A program made the position numbers and the translations under genes. The notes beneath the pieces were generated by a model. The model did no database searches. It was not told the DNA's origin and saw nothing but the letters and a program-made list of their open reading frames with translations. From Clostridiales bacterium (GTDB taxonomy: Bacteria > Bacillota > Clostridia > Christensenellales > UBA1242), in assembly GCA_015055815.1 (NCBI GenBank), contig SVHM01000001.1:105774-169773 (forward strand): a stretch of 64,000 nt of DNA. Reading direction: 5' to 3'. Positions 1 through 8,448 of the stretch are shown here, piece by piece (the stretch's first letter is position 1; every line of letters begins with the position of its first letter).

Positions 1-169
1 TATCAGTTAAGATTTTAATAAGTCCCAACTCTTTAATATCTCTACTAATAGTTGCTTGTGTAACATCAAAATTTGCATCTCTTAATGCTGATACTAGTTC
101 TTCTTGTGTTTCAATCTCTTGCAACGAAATAAGTTCTAATATCTTAGATTGCCTTGAATTACGAGCCAT
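1..169 (-). CDS. argR: Arginine repressor ArgR, N-terminal part (runs off window)
   Basis: Reading the minus strand from an ATG at 169 gives about 56 residues of the ArgR winged-helix DNA-binding domain. They include the family signatures [11 protein letters not shown] and [15 protein letters not shown], where the recognition helix lies. The C-terminal arginine-binding and hexamerisation domain lies outside the window. A GAGGTGG ribosome-binding site precedes the ATG. The gene sits downstream of the xseAB region, as ahrC/argR does in Bacillus. ArgR represses arginine biosynthesis and activates catabolism when arginine is bound. Upstream ARG-box-like sites suggest autoregulation. It was missed by the ORF track because it is truncated by the window edge. 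Confidence 0.9.
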   Translation of the reverse strand, partial: MARNSRQSKILELISLQEIETQEELVSALRDANFDVTQATISRDIKELGLIKILTD

Positions 170-199
170 TATCCACCTCATAAACTGTAATTAATTTGT

Positions 200-228
200 C
201 AGATAATTGCTCCACCAACAATTATCTG
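200..228. other. Perfect 10-bp inverted repeat in argR leader
   Basis: CAGATAATTG and CAATTATCTG flank a 9-nt loop between the predicted argR transcription start and its start codon. There is no U-tract, so it is not a standard terminator. It could be an mRNA stem that affects argR translation or stability. Confidence 0.4.
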
Positions 229-254
229 TTATCACTTTATATGTGATTGCAATA

Positions 255-283
255 ATTATACACCAAGTTTAATGAATATGCAA
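255..283 (-). promoter_or_regulatory. Sigma-A promoter of argR
   Basis: On the minus strand, TTGCAT and a perfect TATAAT are separated by 17 nt. The predicted start is about 80 nt upstream of the argR ATG. Confidence 0.7.
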
Positions 284-291
284 GGGGTTTT

Positions 292-327
292 TGAATATTT
301 ATTCATATTTTTTTTCATAAAAATTCA
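292..327. promoter_or_regulatory. Tandem ARG-box-like operators upstream of argR
   Basis: TGAATATTTATTCA at 292-305 matches the ARG-box half-sites TGAAT-N4-ATTCA exactly. A second site, TTCATAAAAATTCA at 314-327, matches at 8 of the 10 half-site positions and lies 22 bp away, close to two helical turns. A weaker third site, TGTATAATTATGCA, is at 354-367. All lie just upstream of the argR -35 box, so ArgR autoregulation is the natural reading. Confidence 0.55.
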
Positions 328-376
328 CAACAATGTATAAGCGTTGTTGGTAATGTATAATTATGCAAAATTATGT

Positions 377-400
377 ATAATGGCTATTTTTAGCCATTAT
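377..400. other. 10-bp inverted repeat, hairpin in proS-argR spacer
   Basis: ATAATGGCTA and TAGCCATTAT flank a TTTT loop. The surrounding 330-470 is very AT-rich with repeated ATGTATAA motifs. No gene is visible between the proS terminator and the argR promoter. It could be a secondary terminator or part of the ARG operator region. Confidence 0.3.
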
Positions 401-560
401 TTATGTGTTTTTCGAACATAAATTAGCCACAAACCCAAATTTATGCATAATTTTTGCATATTTATTTTATATTTAAAAAAATTTTTATTTAGATAAAATT
501 AATTAAATTCAATTTAAAAATTAAATTAATGCAATATCAATCACCCAAACTTCACAACAA

Positions 561-594
561 ACAAAAAAGAAGCAAACAACAATGTTCACTTCTT
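561..594 (-). terminator. Rho-independent terminator after proS
   Basis: On the minus strand a 12-bp stem beginning AAGAAGTGAACA (two G-U pairs, TTGT loop) is followed by a T-rich run. It ends the yqhY-nusB-xseAB-proS unit just after the proS stop. Confidence 0.75.
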
Positions 595-614
595 AAAATG
601 ATTTTTATAATATA

Positions 615-2330
615 TTAATTGTTTATAAATTTATTAAACAAATTACTCTTAAGCATTTCTTCATAATTTGAAATAAATTCTTCAGCAGGAACTTCAATTT
701 TCTCTAAAGTTGACCTTTTAATAACTTCAACAATACCATCTTTAGCACCCCTACCCACTATAATTATATAAGGAATACCTACAAGTTCAGCGTCATTTAA
801 TTTAACACCAATTGTTTCACTTCTATCATCTAGCAACACACTATCATTAATATTCAACTCTGAATATATTTTATCAGCAAGATTTCTTTGTGTTTCATCT
901 TTCATATTAGCAACAACAATTTCAATCTTATATGGAGCTACAACTTCAGGCCAAACCATTCCCTTTTCATCACAGTTTTGTTCAACCAATGCACTAAGAG
1001 TTCTTGAAATACCAATACCATAGCAACCCATGATCATATATTGCTCTTTACCTTGTTCATCCAAGAACTTACATTCAAGTGCTTTTGTATATCTTGTACC
1101 CAATTTAAAGATATGCCCAACTTCAATACCCCTAACAGTTCTAACAATACCACCACATCTTGGACACTTATCACCAGCAATTGCCCTTTTAATATCAGCA
1201 AAATAAGTAATTTTTAAATCTTCAATATTAGCATTGATATAATGACAATCTTCTTTATTACCACCAATTACAAAATTAGTCATATTTTGAATATCATTAT
1301 CTGCAACAACTATTACATCTTTAAGTTGTTTTGTAGCACCAACAAAACCAGCAACTGAACCGATCTCGGCAATATCTTCTTGTGTAGCCATTTCAAGATT
1401 TAGTACACCAAGATTATTTTTTAACTTTACTTCTTCAACTTCTCTAAGTCCATTAACCAAAGCTATAGCCAAACCCTTTTCAGTCTTATAAACAACCGCT
1501 TTTACAAGCCTATCCATACCAACCTGTAAGAAGTTAGCAACATCTTCAATAGTTTTAACATTTGGTGTGTTTACAAGTTCAATAGCACCCTTTTCAACTA
1601 CAGAAGTATCCATTTGCATATGTAAGCATTCTGCTTTTTCTGTATTAGCACCATATCCACAATCACAAACAATTAGCTCATCTTCGCCAATATCCGCCTT
1701 AACCATGAATTCAATTGAGTCAGAACCACCCATAACACCATTATCTGCTTCAACAGGAACAAAATCAAGACCAAGTCTAGAAAAAATGTTCATATAAGCA
1801 TTTTTTACTTTGTCAAAAGATTTATCTAAACCTTCAGTAGTAGTATCAAAAGAATATGCATCTTTCATTATAAATTCTTTTGCTCTTTGTAGACCAAACC
1901 TTGCCCTAATCTCATCTCTATATTTATTTTGAATTTGATATAGAGTAAGTGGCAATTGCTTATAACTTTTAATACTTTCTTTTACTAAATATGTAAAAGG
2001 CTCTTCATGAGTTGGACCCAAACAATAATCTTTACCTGTACTATCATTTAATTTGTACATTGTGTTTCCAAATGTATTAAGCCTATTAGCATATATTTCT
2101 TGTGGAAGAAGTATAGGCATCTGAAGTTCAATAGCACCCGCATTATTCATTTCTTCTCTAATAATAGACTTTATATTTTCCAAAACTTTAAGACCCATTG
2201 GAAGATAAGTAAAAATACCATTACCCATTTGTTTTATAAAGCCAGCTTTTAATAGATACTTATGACTATTTATTTCTGCATTTGCTGGATCTTCCCTAAA
2301 AGTCTTAAAAAACGAATTTGTTAATCTCAT
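615..2330 (-). CDS. proS: Prolyl-tRNA synthetase, bacterial type with editing insert
   Basis: This is a class II aminoacyl-tRNA synthetase that charges tRNA-Pro in the cytosol. The order of elements is motif 1 near residues 40-75 (YLPMGLKVL), motif 2 around YRDEIRARFGLQRAKEF, an inserted cis-editing (INS) domain at roughly 220-400, motif 3 GCYGIGISRTL and a C-terminal anticodon-binding domain. At about 572 residues it has the usual length of the long bacterial form. Two ATGs are adjacent. The second, used here, has the better spacing (6 nt) from AGGAG. The Bacillus gene lies between rseP and polC; here it has moved next to xseB. Confidence 0.95.
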   Translation of the reverse strand: MRLTNSFFKTFREDPANAEINSHKYLLKAGFIKQMGNGIFTYLPMGLKVLENIKSIIREEMNNAGAIELQMPILLPQEIYANRLNTFGNTMYKLNDSTGKDYCLGPTHEEPFTYLVKESIKSYKQLPLTLYQIQNKYRDEIRARFGLQRAKEFIMKDAYSFDTTTEGLDKSFDKVKNAYMNIFSRLGLDFVPVEADNGVMGGSDSIEFMVKADIGEDELIVCDCGYGANTEKAECLHMQMDTSVVEKGAIELVNTPNVKTIEDVANFLQVGMDRLVKAVVYKTEKGLAIALVNGLREVEEVKLKNNLGVLNLEMATQEDIAEIGSVAGFVGATKQLKDVIVVADNDIQNMTNFVIGGNKEDCHYINANIEDLKITYFADIKRAIAGDKCPRCGGIVRTVRGIEVGHIFKLGTRYTKALECKFLDEQGKEQYMIMGCYGIGISRTLSALVEQNCDEKGMVWPEVVAPYKIEIVVANMKDETQRNLADKIYSELNINDSVLLDDRSETIGVKLNDAELVGIPYIIIVGRGAKDGIVEVIKRSTLEKIEVPAEEFISNYEEMLKSNLFNKFINN

Positions 2331-2339
2331 CATCTTCTC

Positions 2340-2546
2340 CTATTCAAAACTTTCTTCTCTAAAAGTTTCTAAATCTTGTTTTATTATATTTATTTTACCT
2401 TTTATATCATTTAATTGCTTATAGCATTCTTTAGCAAGAAGAACACCTTCTTCATACAGTTTTACACCATCACTCATACTAAGATTAGGGTCTTCTAACC
2501 TATCTGATATATCTTGTAATTTTTTAATTTTCTCTTCAAAATCCAT
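2340..2546 (-). CDS. xseB: Exodeoxyribonuclease VII small subunit
   Basis: This short helical protein starts MDFEEKIKKLQDISDRLEDP, typical of XseB, which binds the large subunit to form the exonuclease that degrades single-stranded DNA from both ends. The ORF track starts at an upstream TTG that lies inside xseA. I prefer the ATG at 2546, which has GGAG seven bases upstream and sits 2 nt after the xseA stop. The product is about 68 residues, within the family range. Its stop lies against the proS ribosome-binding site, so the three genes are translated as a tight operon. Confidence 0.9.
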   Translation of the reverse strand: MDFEEKIKKLQDISDRLEDPNLSMSDGVKLYEEGVLLAKECYKQLNDIKGKINIIKQDLETFREESFE

Positions 2547-2548
2547 AA

Positions 2549-3718
2549 CTACTCCACTATACAATTAACATCACCATCAATCATTGATAATATCAATTTG
2601 TCATCTTTTTTAATCTTCTTAGATAAAGACACAACCTTGCTATTCTTAATAACTTTTGAATATCCCATGCTTGATAAATTTTTAGGATTTAATCCAGAAA
2701 TTTTTATCTCATTTTTTTCAATTGTATTCAAAGCATTGTCAATTTTCTTATCAAAATTAAAAATCTTTGAAATTTTACCATCAATACTACGATAACATTC
2801 ATGAAGTTTATTTACAGATAAATTATCTATCTTTTGATAACAAAAGTCAATATCTTTAATCAATAATTTTAGTTTATTAGATATAATTTTCTCAAAATTA
2901 TAAACATAACCATTAATTCTACCTATCTCAAGGCTTTTATCCCAAGCAACAATTTCAGCAGCAGCTGACGGTGTCGGAGCACGCATATCAGCCACAAAAT
3001 CTATAATGGTAAAATCGGTTTCATGTCCAACTGCCGAAACTAAAGGTTTCTTACAATCATATACAGCATTAGCAACTATTTCACTATTGAATGGTTCCAA
3101 GTCTTCCATACTTCCACCACCCCTAGCAACAATAATCACATCAATATCTTCATAATCTGAAAAAAATCTAATCCCAGAAGAAATTTCATGTTCAGCCCCT
3201 ATACCCTGAACTTTTACTGGATACAAAACAATATCAATTGTATCATTTCTTCTTGTAGTAACATCAATAATATCACGTATAACTGCACCAGTAGAACTAG
3301 TTACAACACCAATTCTTCTTACCCTTTCGGGAAGTTTCTTCTTCCTACTTTCAGCGAAATATCCACGACTTTCCAAATCTTCTTTTAATTTTAAAAACTT
3401 TTCGTATAATTGCCCCCTTCCATAAGGTTCAATAGATATCGCATTAAAAGAAAGCTTGCCACCTTTAACATAATAATTCATTCCACCCTTTACAAGAACT
3501 AAATCTCCAATATTGGGCTTTTGAAAATTATTTGCCCCAAACAAAACACACTGAAGCATACCATTTTCATCTTTTAAATTAAAGTAAGCAATTCCATTAG
3601 AAATATTATAACTAGATATCTCCCCAAACACACAAATATTCTGAAGCAAAACTTCAGAATTAAAAATATCTCTAATATAATTATTAAGTTGTGATACAGA
3701 AATATAACTATCCAGCAT
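2549..3718 (-). CDS. xseA: Exodeoxyribonuclease VII large subunit
   Basis: This is the catalytic subunit of exonuclease VII. An N-terminal OB-fold spans about residues 5-100. The nuclease domain follows with GVVTSSTGAVIRD near 137-149, VARGGGSMEDL near 197-207, VSAVGHETD near 227-235 and the APTPSAAAE segment after it. The C-terminal helical region that binds XseB is predicted but somewhat short (389 residues in total, against 400-450 in many homologues). The ATG starts 1-2 nt from the nusB stop without a clear Shine-Dalgarno site, suggesting translational coupling. Confidence 0.95.
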   Translation of the reverse strand: MLDSYISVSQLNNYIRDIFNSEVLLQNICVFGEISSYNISNGIAYFNLKDENGMLQCVLFGANNFQKPNIGDLVLVKGGMNYYVKGGKLSFNAISIEPYGRGQLYEKFLKLKEDLESRGYFAESRKKKLPERVRRIGVVTSSTGAVIRDIIDVTTRRNDTIDIVLYPVKVQGIGAEHEISSGIRFFSDYEDIDVIIVARGGGSMEDLEPFNSEIVANAVYDCKKPLVSAVGHETDFTIIDFVADMRAPTPSAAAEIVAWDKSLEIGRINGYVYNFEKIISNKLKLLIKDIDFCYQKIDNLSVNKLHECYRSIDGKISKIFNFDKKIDNALNTIEKNEIKISGLNPKNLSSMGYSKVIKNSKVVSLSKKIKKDDKLILSMIDGDVNCIVE

Positions 3719-3719
3719 T

Positions 3720-4106
3720 TTACTTAATTACTTTAGCAAGTACCCCATTAACAAAACTATAACTTTTATCAGTTGAATATTTTTTTGCAATTTCTACCGC
3801 TTCATTAATAACAACATTTGTTGGCGTGTCACTAATAAATTTCAATTCACAGACAGCAAGTACTAAAATTGCTAAATCCACCTTATAAATTCTATCCAAC
3901 TCATAACCAACGGTGTTATCCTTAATAATTTGCATAATTTCATCATAGTTGGTATTAATAGTTCCAATCAAGTGATTAACAAATTCCTTATCGCCATCAT
4001 CAATTGTCAAATCATCAAAATTAAACATAAATTCATCATCAGGCTCATGAAAAAACTTTTCAAAAACTAATCTAAACGCATATTCTCTACTTTTAACTCT
4101 ACTCAT
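3720..4106 (-). CDS. nusB: Transcription antitermination factor NusB
   Basis: This all-helical RNA-binding protein pairs with S10 (NusE) at boxA sites to promote rRNA antitermination. The product has 128 residues. It shows the N-terminal SREYAFRLVFEKFF helix and the conserved C-terminal NVVINEAVEIAKKY and SFVNGVLAKV blocks. GGAGTG precedes the ATG. It lies between yqhY and xseA, as in Bacillus but without folD. Confidence 0.95.
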   Translation of the reverse strand: MSRVKSREYAFRLVFEKFFHEPDDEFMFNFDDLTIDDGDKEFVNHLIGTINTNYDEIMQIIKDNTVGYELDRIYKVDLAILVLAVCELKFISDTPTNVVINEAVEIAKKYSTDKSYSFVNGVLAKVIK

Positions 4107-4119
4107 AATAACACTCCAA

Positions 4120-4150
4120 ATAAAAGAAATAAACCCTTGTTATTCAAGGG
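4120..4150 (-). terminator. Weak intra-operon terminator/attenuator, yqhY-nusB
   Basis: CCCTTG/CAAGGG with a 5-nt loop is followed on the minus strand by TTTATTTCTTTT. The stem is only 6 bp, so it probably lowers rather than stops transcription into nusB. Confidence 0.45.
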
Positions 4151-4156
4151 CTATTT

Positions 4157-4534
4157 TTATATTAATTCATCTTTAGGAAACTCAACTCCAAGAACATGAA
4201 TATTAATTCTATTGATTTTAATGTCTATCATACCAGACAAACTATTTTTAATATTTTCTTGAACCCTAAAAGCAACTTCAGTAACATTATAACCAAAACA
4301 AACATTAATATATACATCAATATTCATAGCATTTTTGCTATACGTAATCTTAACGCCTTCGTAGTAGTTATTACTAAACCATCTTTTCAAAACAGAACCA
4401 AATTTTGTAACAATACTACTAACTCCAGCAATTTCTTTAGTTGCAAGATTGATTACAGAAAGAACGATATTGCTACCATATGTAACATTACCTTTTGCTT
4501 GTTTTTTAATATTACTTTTGTTATCGTACATCAT
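4157..4534 (-). CDS. yqhY: Asp23/Gls24 family protein (YqhY-like)
   Basis: The 125-residue protein has the Asp23 core: GNVTYGSNIVLSVINLATKEIAGVSS at about 16-40 and the later VTEVAFRVQENIKNSL block. Family members are cytosolic or membrane-associated and linked to envelope stress. In Bacillus, YqhY sits next to accBC and influences acetyl-CoA carboxylase. Here accBC is missing but the nusB linkage remains. The start is an ATG-ATG pair with GGGGA about 7 nt upstream. A second family member, YloU, lies at 56.6 kb. Confidence 0.85.
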   Translation of the reverse strand: MMYDNKSNIKKQAKGNVTYGSNIVLSVINLATKEIAGVSSIVTKFGSVLKRWFSNNYYEGVKITYSKNAMNIDVYINVCFGYNVTEVAFRVQENIKNSLSGMIDIKINRINIHVLGVEFPKDELI

Positions 4535-4579
4535 AATTAAATCCCCGAATATGTTTAAAATAAACTTTTACACATTAAT

Positions 4580-4608
4580 AATATACCACAACAAATGAAA
4601 TTATGCAA
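4580..4608 (-). promoter_or_regulatory. Sigma-A promoter of the yqhY-nusB-xse-proS operon
   Basis: TTGCAT and TATATT on the minus strand are spaced by 17 nt. The promoter sits between the spoIIIAH stop and yqhY, so vegetative genes are uncoupled from the sporulation operon. Confidence 0.6.
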
Positions 4609-4644
4609 TTAGAAAAAATACAATAATTTATATATTTTTTAATT

Positions 4645-5160
4645 TTATACTTCAATTATTTTAATGTTATCAATAGAATAATTTGAATTATTCTTTACAA
4701 CATCTACAATTTGAGCAACTTCATTATTTGTAAGACCTGCAGTTTCAACAATAACACTGATATTACCAGAACTAGTAGAAACAACTACATCATCAAAACC
4801 TTTTGCCTTTATTAGATTTTCAATTGTCATTACCATATCCATTGAAGTTACCAAATTAAGCCTTTCTGCTTCTGCATTAGCCTTTGCTTCTGCACTTGTA
4901 GCTTCACTAGCAATAATTGCATCTAAATACAAAATTTCTTGATTTCTTGTATCAGTTCTGTCGTCTCTATAGTTACTAAAAAAGTTTGCTGAAGTTTGAA
5001 TAGTTGCATTTGCTTCAGTAGAAGCAACATTATTAAGATAAATATTTACTCCACCAGTAATCAAAAGCAATGCACAAAATGTACTTAAAATCAATACTTT
5101 CTTTGCCTTACTAGACATCTTTTTTCTGATTTTAACTTTCTTTTCTTTTTTTTCTTTCAT
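4645..5160 (-). CDS. spoIIIAH: Stage III sporulation protein AH
   Basis: SpoIIIAH is the mother-cell membrane protein that meets forespore SpoIIQ across the intermembrane space to form the feeding-tube channel. The sequence shows a Lys-rich N-terminus, one membrane segment (about 22-43, VLILSTFCALLLITGGVNIY) and an extracytoplasmic part with FFSNYRDDRTDTRNQEIL and the EscJ/PrgK-like ring fold ending ENLIKAKGFDDVVVS. Its length of 171 residues is somewhat short compared with Bacillus. It is the last gene of the spoIIIA operon. Confidence 0.92.
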   Translation of the reverse strand: MKEKKEKKVKIRKKMSSKAKKVLILSTFCALLLITGGVNIYLNNVASTEANATIQTSANFFSNYRDDRTDTRNQEILYLDAIIASEATSAEAKANAEAERLNLVTSMDMVMTIENLIKAKGFDDVVVSTSSGNISVIVETAGLTNNEVAQIVDVVKNNSNYSIDNIKIIEV

Positions 5161-5173
5161 AATATACTCTCCT

Positions 5174-5743
5174 TTAAATTCCTTTTAAAACATTAATTTT
5201 ATCAACAGAAATATCTAAAAGCGTAGAAACAGCATTTAGTATATCTAGCTTAATCTGAATATTATCCGCACCGCTAGAAACAACAATCACCCCCTTTACT
5301 TTAGGTAAATTTTCTTTTAAAAGTATAGCTTCAGAATTACCCTTACCATTAACCACAATTATATTTGAAGAAGTCGTAGTCGTAGTTCCACTTGCAGTTG
5401 AACTTGTCTTACTATCGCTATCTGTCGCATAAACCATTTCAGGACTTCCATCTAGTGATACCATTACATCCACATCCCCAGCACCATCAATTTTTCCAAG
5501 TATATTCTCAAGTTTATTTTCAATTTCTTCAGAATACTTAAGTGTAGATATGTAAGTACTAGAAACTTCGTCACTCTGAATATTTTTCTCACTACTCAAA
5601 TTTAAATATAAGACAAATGAAATTATAACTACAATTATAAGAACAGCAATTTTTATGTATTTAGGAGATAGTTTTGAAAGCCAATCAAATTTTGCTTTAT
5701 TTCTAGAATTTTTAGAAATATTATTTTCAATAATTTTATCCAT
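5174..5743 (-). CDS. spoIIIAG: Stage III sporulation protein AG
   Basis: This membrane-anchored ring protein belongs to the SpoIIIA-SpoIIQ channel. There is one N-terminal membrane segment (AVLIIVVIISFVLYL), then ENKLENILGKIDGAGDVDVMVSL and a ring-building domain near LPKVKGVIVVSSGADN. A Ser/Thr-rich stretch (SSTASGTTTTTSS) replaces the longer insert of other SpoIIIAGs. The ATG overlaps the spoIIIAF stop. The ORF track extends to a TTG at 5752, and an intermediate TTG at 5749 sits 7 nt from GGGAG, so the exact start is uncertain. Confidence 0.92.
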   Translation of the reverse strand: MDKIIENNISKNSRNKAKFDWLSKLSPKYIKIAVLIIVVIISFVLYLNLSSEKNIQSDEVSSTYISTLKYSEEIENKLENILGKIDGAGDVDVMVSLDGSPEMVYATDSDSKTSSTASGTTTTTSSNIIVVNGKGNSEAILLKENLPKVKGVIVVSSGADNIQIKLDILNAVSTLLDISVDKINVLKGI

Positions 5744-6194
5744 AAACAACAACTTTCTCCCTATCTATATTTGCAATTCTTATTACTTCTTCTACTATAA
5801 CTTCATATTTATTTATATTCGTTACATTTTCTAATAGAACTATATTTGAAATATCTATAGAAATATTTTCAATTTCATACCCATTAATACCATAATTACT
5901 CGATAATTCGACAAAAGCACCTTGAATACCAAGTCCCAAAATCGCACCTTCAATTTGCTTAATTAATAGATTATCCCTACTTTCTTTTATTTCTTCGTAA
6001 GTTCCAACATCAATTGAATTTTCATTAAAATTTAAATCAAAATCAAAATTCATAATTGGAGCAATAATAACACATAAAACTATTAGCCCAAATACACTTT
6101 TACATAATTTATTTGTCTTACCATTAGGATAAATTAAATCAAATAATATCCCTAAGAAGACAACACCAACTATACTTATAATCCATTTATTCAT
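5736..6194 (-). CDS. spoIIIAF: Stage III sporulation protein AF
   Basis: A 152-residue membrane protein of the SpoIIIA complex. Two N-terminal membrane segments (IISIVGVVFLGILFDLIYP and SVFGLIVLCVIIAPIM) are followed by a soluble domain, the standard SpoIIIAF layout. The C-terminus overlaps spoIIIAG. Identity is supported by its position between AE and AG. Confidence 0.9.
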   Translation of the reverse strand: MNKWIISIVGVVFLGILFDLIYPNGKTNKLCKSVFGLIVLCVIIAPIMNFDFDLNFNENSIDVGTYEEIKESRDNLLIKQIEGAILGLGIQGAFVELSSNYGINGYEIENISIDISNIVLLENVTNINKYEVIVEEVIRIANIDREKVVVYG

Positions 6195-6203
6195 ATAACA
6201 CCA

Positions 6204-7406
6204 CTATATAATATTAGCTGTACACATAATTAAACAAATAGTAATTACATACATCAACGCAACACCCAAAATTAAAACTATAGGAAGCAAAAGCAATTTA
6301 CTACAACTTGATATAAAACTAGACATTCTATTATTACCTGCAAGTTCAATTACCCCCGATGAAAGTTGTAAACCTAATTTAAAAATAACAATTGTTATTA
6401 TTGGCGAAATAATTGAAATAAATAAAACAAAAACACCAATAAGACCAATTGAATTTTTAACAAGTATTGACCCTAGAACTATAAAATCCATCCCATCAGA
6501 AATATACGACCCAATTATCGGAATATAACTTTTTACTGCAAACTTTGTAGCCTTAATGCTTACACTATCAAACTTACCAGCAGATATCCCCTGAATAGAT
6601 AAAAAACCAATAAATAATGTAAAAACAATTCCAATTACCCACTTAAAAGTAGATGTAAAAAAAGAAATAAACTTATCAAGTTTTATATTATCTGTTAAAG
6701 AATTTAAAATAGTAAATAGTAGTATCACGATAAACATTGGAAATAGAAGTTTAGAGAAAATCAAATTAACGCCATTTGTTAGAATAGCAACAAGCGGATT
6801 ATAAATTGAAATGGCAGACATTGAGCCAATTGACGCAAGTAACGTTATTAAAATTGGAAAAACAATCCCCATTTGTGTATGTATAGAATTTAAAATAGTG
6901 CTAGTAGTTTCCAGTATGCCCTTAAATGCAACAATAACAATGGTAACCAATAAAGAGAAACATATAAAATATACAATATCAGATTTTTGGTTATCAGTTT
7001 GAAAATTTAATACCATTGAAGTAAGCATAGAAATTCCAATTATAGCAAAAATAAGTGGCAATATGTTACGAATATTCTTAAATAATATAGATAGTATCAC
7101 AGAAATAACATTTGAGTAATCTAGCTCAAAATCACCGCTTAAAAGTTTTTCAATTTTTTCTCTCACAGATAAATTTTCAAAAAGTTCATAATTATCAATA
7201 TCAGCAACCACTTCATCAAGTTCACTAAAATCTATAATATCAACTACATCAATAGCACCAGAATACAATTCATGCGTAAAATCATTTTCATTTGCACTCA
7301 CATAGCCACAATCAAAAGAAAATACTAGCGCAAACAAAAACAAAATCAAAACAATAATCATTTTGTATGAAAATTTTCTATTCTTTATTAAAAACTTCTT
7401 TTTCAT
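6204..7406 (-). CDS. spoIIIAE: Stage III sporulation protein AE
   Basis: This polytopic membrane protein (400 residues) is the largest of the spoIIIA operon. It starts with a cleavable-looking signal region (MIIVLILFLFALVFSFDCG), then a short extracytoplasmic segment and about seven hydrophobic helices with the family-type LGVALMYVITICLIM end. It is required for sigma-G activity in the forespore as part of the channel. The 5' end overlaps spoIIIAD by a few bases. Confidence 0.93.
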   Translation of the reverse strand: MKKKFLIKNRKFSYKMIIVLILFLFALVFSFDCGYVSANENDFTHELYSGAIDVVDIIDFSELDEVVADIDNYELFENLSVREKIEKLLSGDFELDYSNVISVILSILFKNIRNILPLIFAIIGISMLTSMVLNFQTDNQKSDIVYFICFSLLVTIVIVAFKGILETTSTILNSIHTQMGIVFPILITLLASIGSMSAISIYNPLVAILTNGVNLIFSKLLFPMFIVILLFTILNSLTDNIKLDKFISFFTSTFKWVIGIVFTLFIGFLSIQGISAGKFDSVSIKATKFAVKSYIPIIGSYISDGMDFIVLGSILVKNSIGLIGVFVLFISIISPIITIVIFKLGLQLSSGVIELAGNNRMSSFISSCSKLLLLPIVLILGVALMYVITICLIMCTANII

Positions 7407-7792
7407 AACAATTCCAAAATTATATTAAATAAATTTGCAACTATCGGCATACTTACAATAAAAATGAGAATTTTGCCAGCTAATGCGACTTTATCACCAA
7501 TTGACGAATGTCCACTATCATTACAAATACCCACCGAAAATTCAACTAAATATCCTATGCCTATAATTTTTAATAATATTTTAAAAAGATTTCCATCAAT
7601 TCCAGTTTTATTTACAACTTCAGAAAAAAAACTAAAAATATTAGTGAAACTATTAATTATATAAACAAGTATAATAATACCACCAATAATTATTGCAAAA
7701 AGCGAATATTCGGGTTTTATTTGCTTAAGGATTACCGATACAACACTTACAACTATTCCAATAAAAACAACCTTTATTAGCTCCATAAACAC
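7403..7792 (-). CDS. spoIIIAD: Stage III sporulation protein AD
   Basis: This 129-residue, multi-helix membrane protein shows the SpoIIIAD pattern (VVSVILKQIKPEYSLFAI near the N-terminus, GIGYLVEFSVGICNDSGHSSI in the middle and ALAGKILIFIVSMPI near the end). The gene lies 3 nt after spoIIIAC and overlaps AE. Confidence 0.93.
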   Translation of the reverse strand: MFMELIKVVFIGIVVSVVSVILKQIKPEYSLFAIIIGGIIILVYIINSFTNIFSFFSEVVNKTGIDGNLFKILLKIIGIGYLVEFSVGICNDSGHSSIGDKVALAGKILIFIVSMPIVANLFNIILELL

Positions 7793-7795
7793 TCG

Positions 7796-7990
7796 CTATA
7801 ACGCAAATAAAGTTTTTACAGTTGTAAACAATTCGCTAATCATATTGACAATTGAAAATAACACAACAATTATTCCTGCAAGCGTTACAAAAGTAGCAAC
7901 TTCATCTTTGCCAGAAAGCTTTAATATTTGATTAATAACTGCAGTTAATATACCTATTGCAGCAATCTTGAAAATAATATCAATATCCAT
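7796..7990 (-). CDS. spoIIIAC: Stage III sporulation protein AC
   Basis: A 64-residue protein with two membrane helices separated by the conserved LKLSGKDEVATFVTLAG turn, which is diagnostic of SpoIIIAC. It may form an export-gate-like part of the channel together with AD. Confidence 0.93.
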   Translation of the reverse strand: MDIDIIFKIAAIGILTAVINQILKLSGKDEVATFVTLAGIIVVLFSIVNMISELFTTVKTLFAL

Positions 7991-7998
7991 ATCACCCT

Positions 7999-8448
7999 TT
8001 AAATCAACAATATAAAAAATACTAAACCTAAAATTATAATTAACTTCATATAAAGTAAGCCTTTATTTTTTAAATCAAATAATGCTTGCTCTTTTAAATT
8101 TTCAAAGTTGTTTTCATGATAAGTGATGTTATTAATTTCATAGTCAACATTACCCTTACCAAGACTTGAAAAAAACTTATCTATAATTTCCCTATCATCA
8201 TTTTTTAGAAAAATATTAGAACTATCTAAACTATTTAATATTTTTCTTGTTGTAAATTTTAAATTTATAATGTTAGAATTTAATATCTCTTTTATATTGT
8301 CTTTACTAAAAGAAATATTATTTTTTAAACTTTTACAAATATAAACCATATCAGCATAAAGACTATGCCTAACACTATAAAATTTATAAACACAAACACC
8401 TATTAAAATAAAAAACACAAGCATCAGCAGTAGTAAAAAAAGTTTCAT
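7999..8448 (-). CDS. spoIIIAB: Stage III sporulation protein AB
   Basis: A protein with an N-terminal and a C-terminal membrane helix (LFLLLLMLVFFILIGVCVY and LIIILGLVFFILLI) around a helical GspF-like middle domain. It has 149 residues, about 20 shorter than Bacillus SpoIIIAB. The ATG overlaps the spoIIIAA stop (TAATG), indicating coupling. Assignment rests on topology, the terminal motif and operon position. Confidence 0.87.
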   Translation of the reverse strand: MKLFLLLLMLVFFILIGVCVYKFYSVRHSLYADMVYICKSLKNNISFSKDNIKEILNSNIINLKFTTRKILNSLDSSNIFLKNDDREIIDKFFSSLGKGNVDYEINNITYHENNFENLKEQALFDLKNKGLLYMKLIIILGLVFFILLI

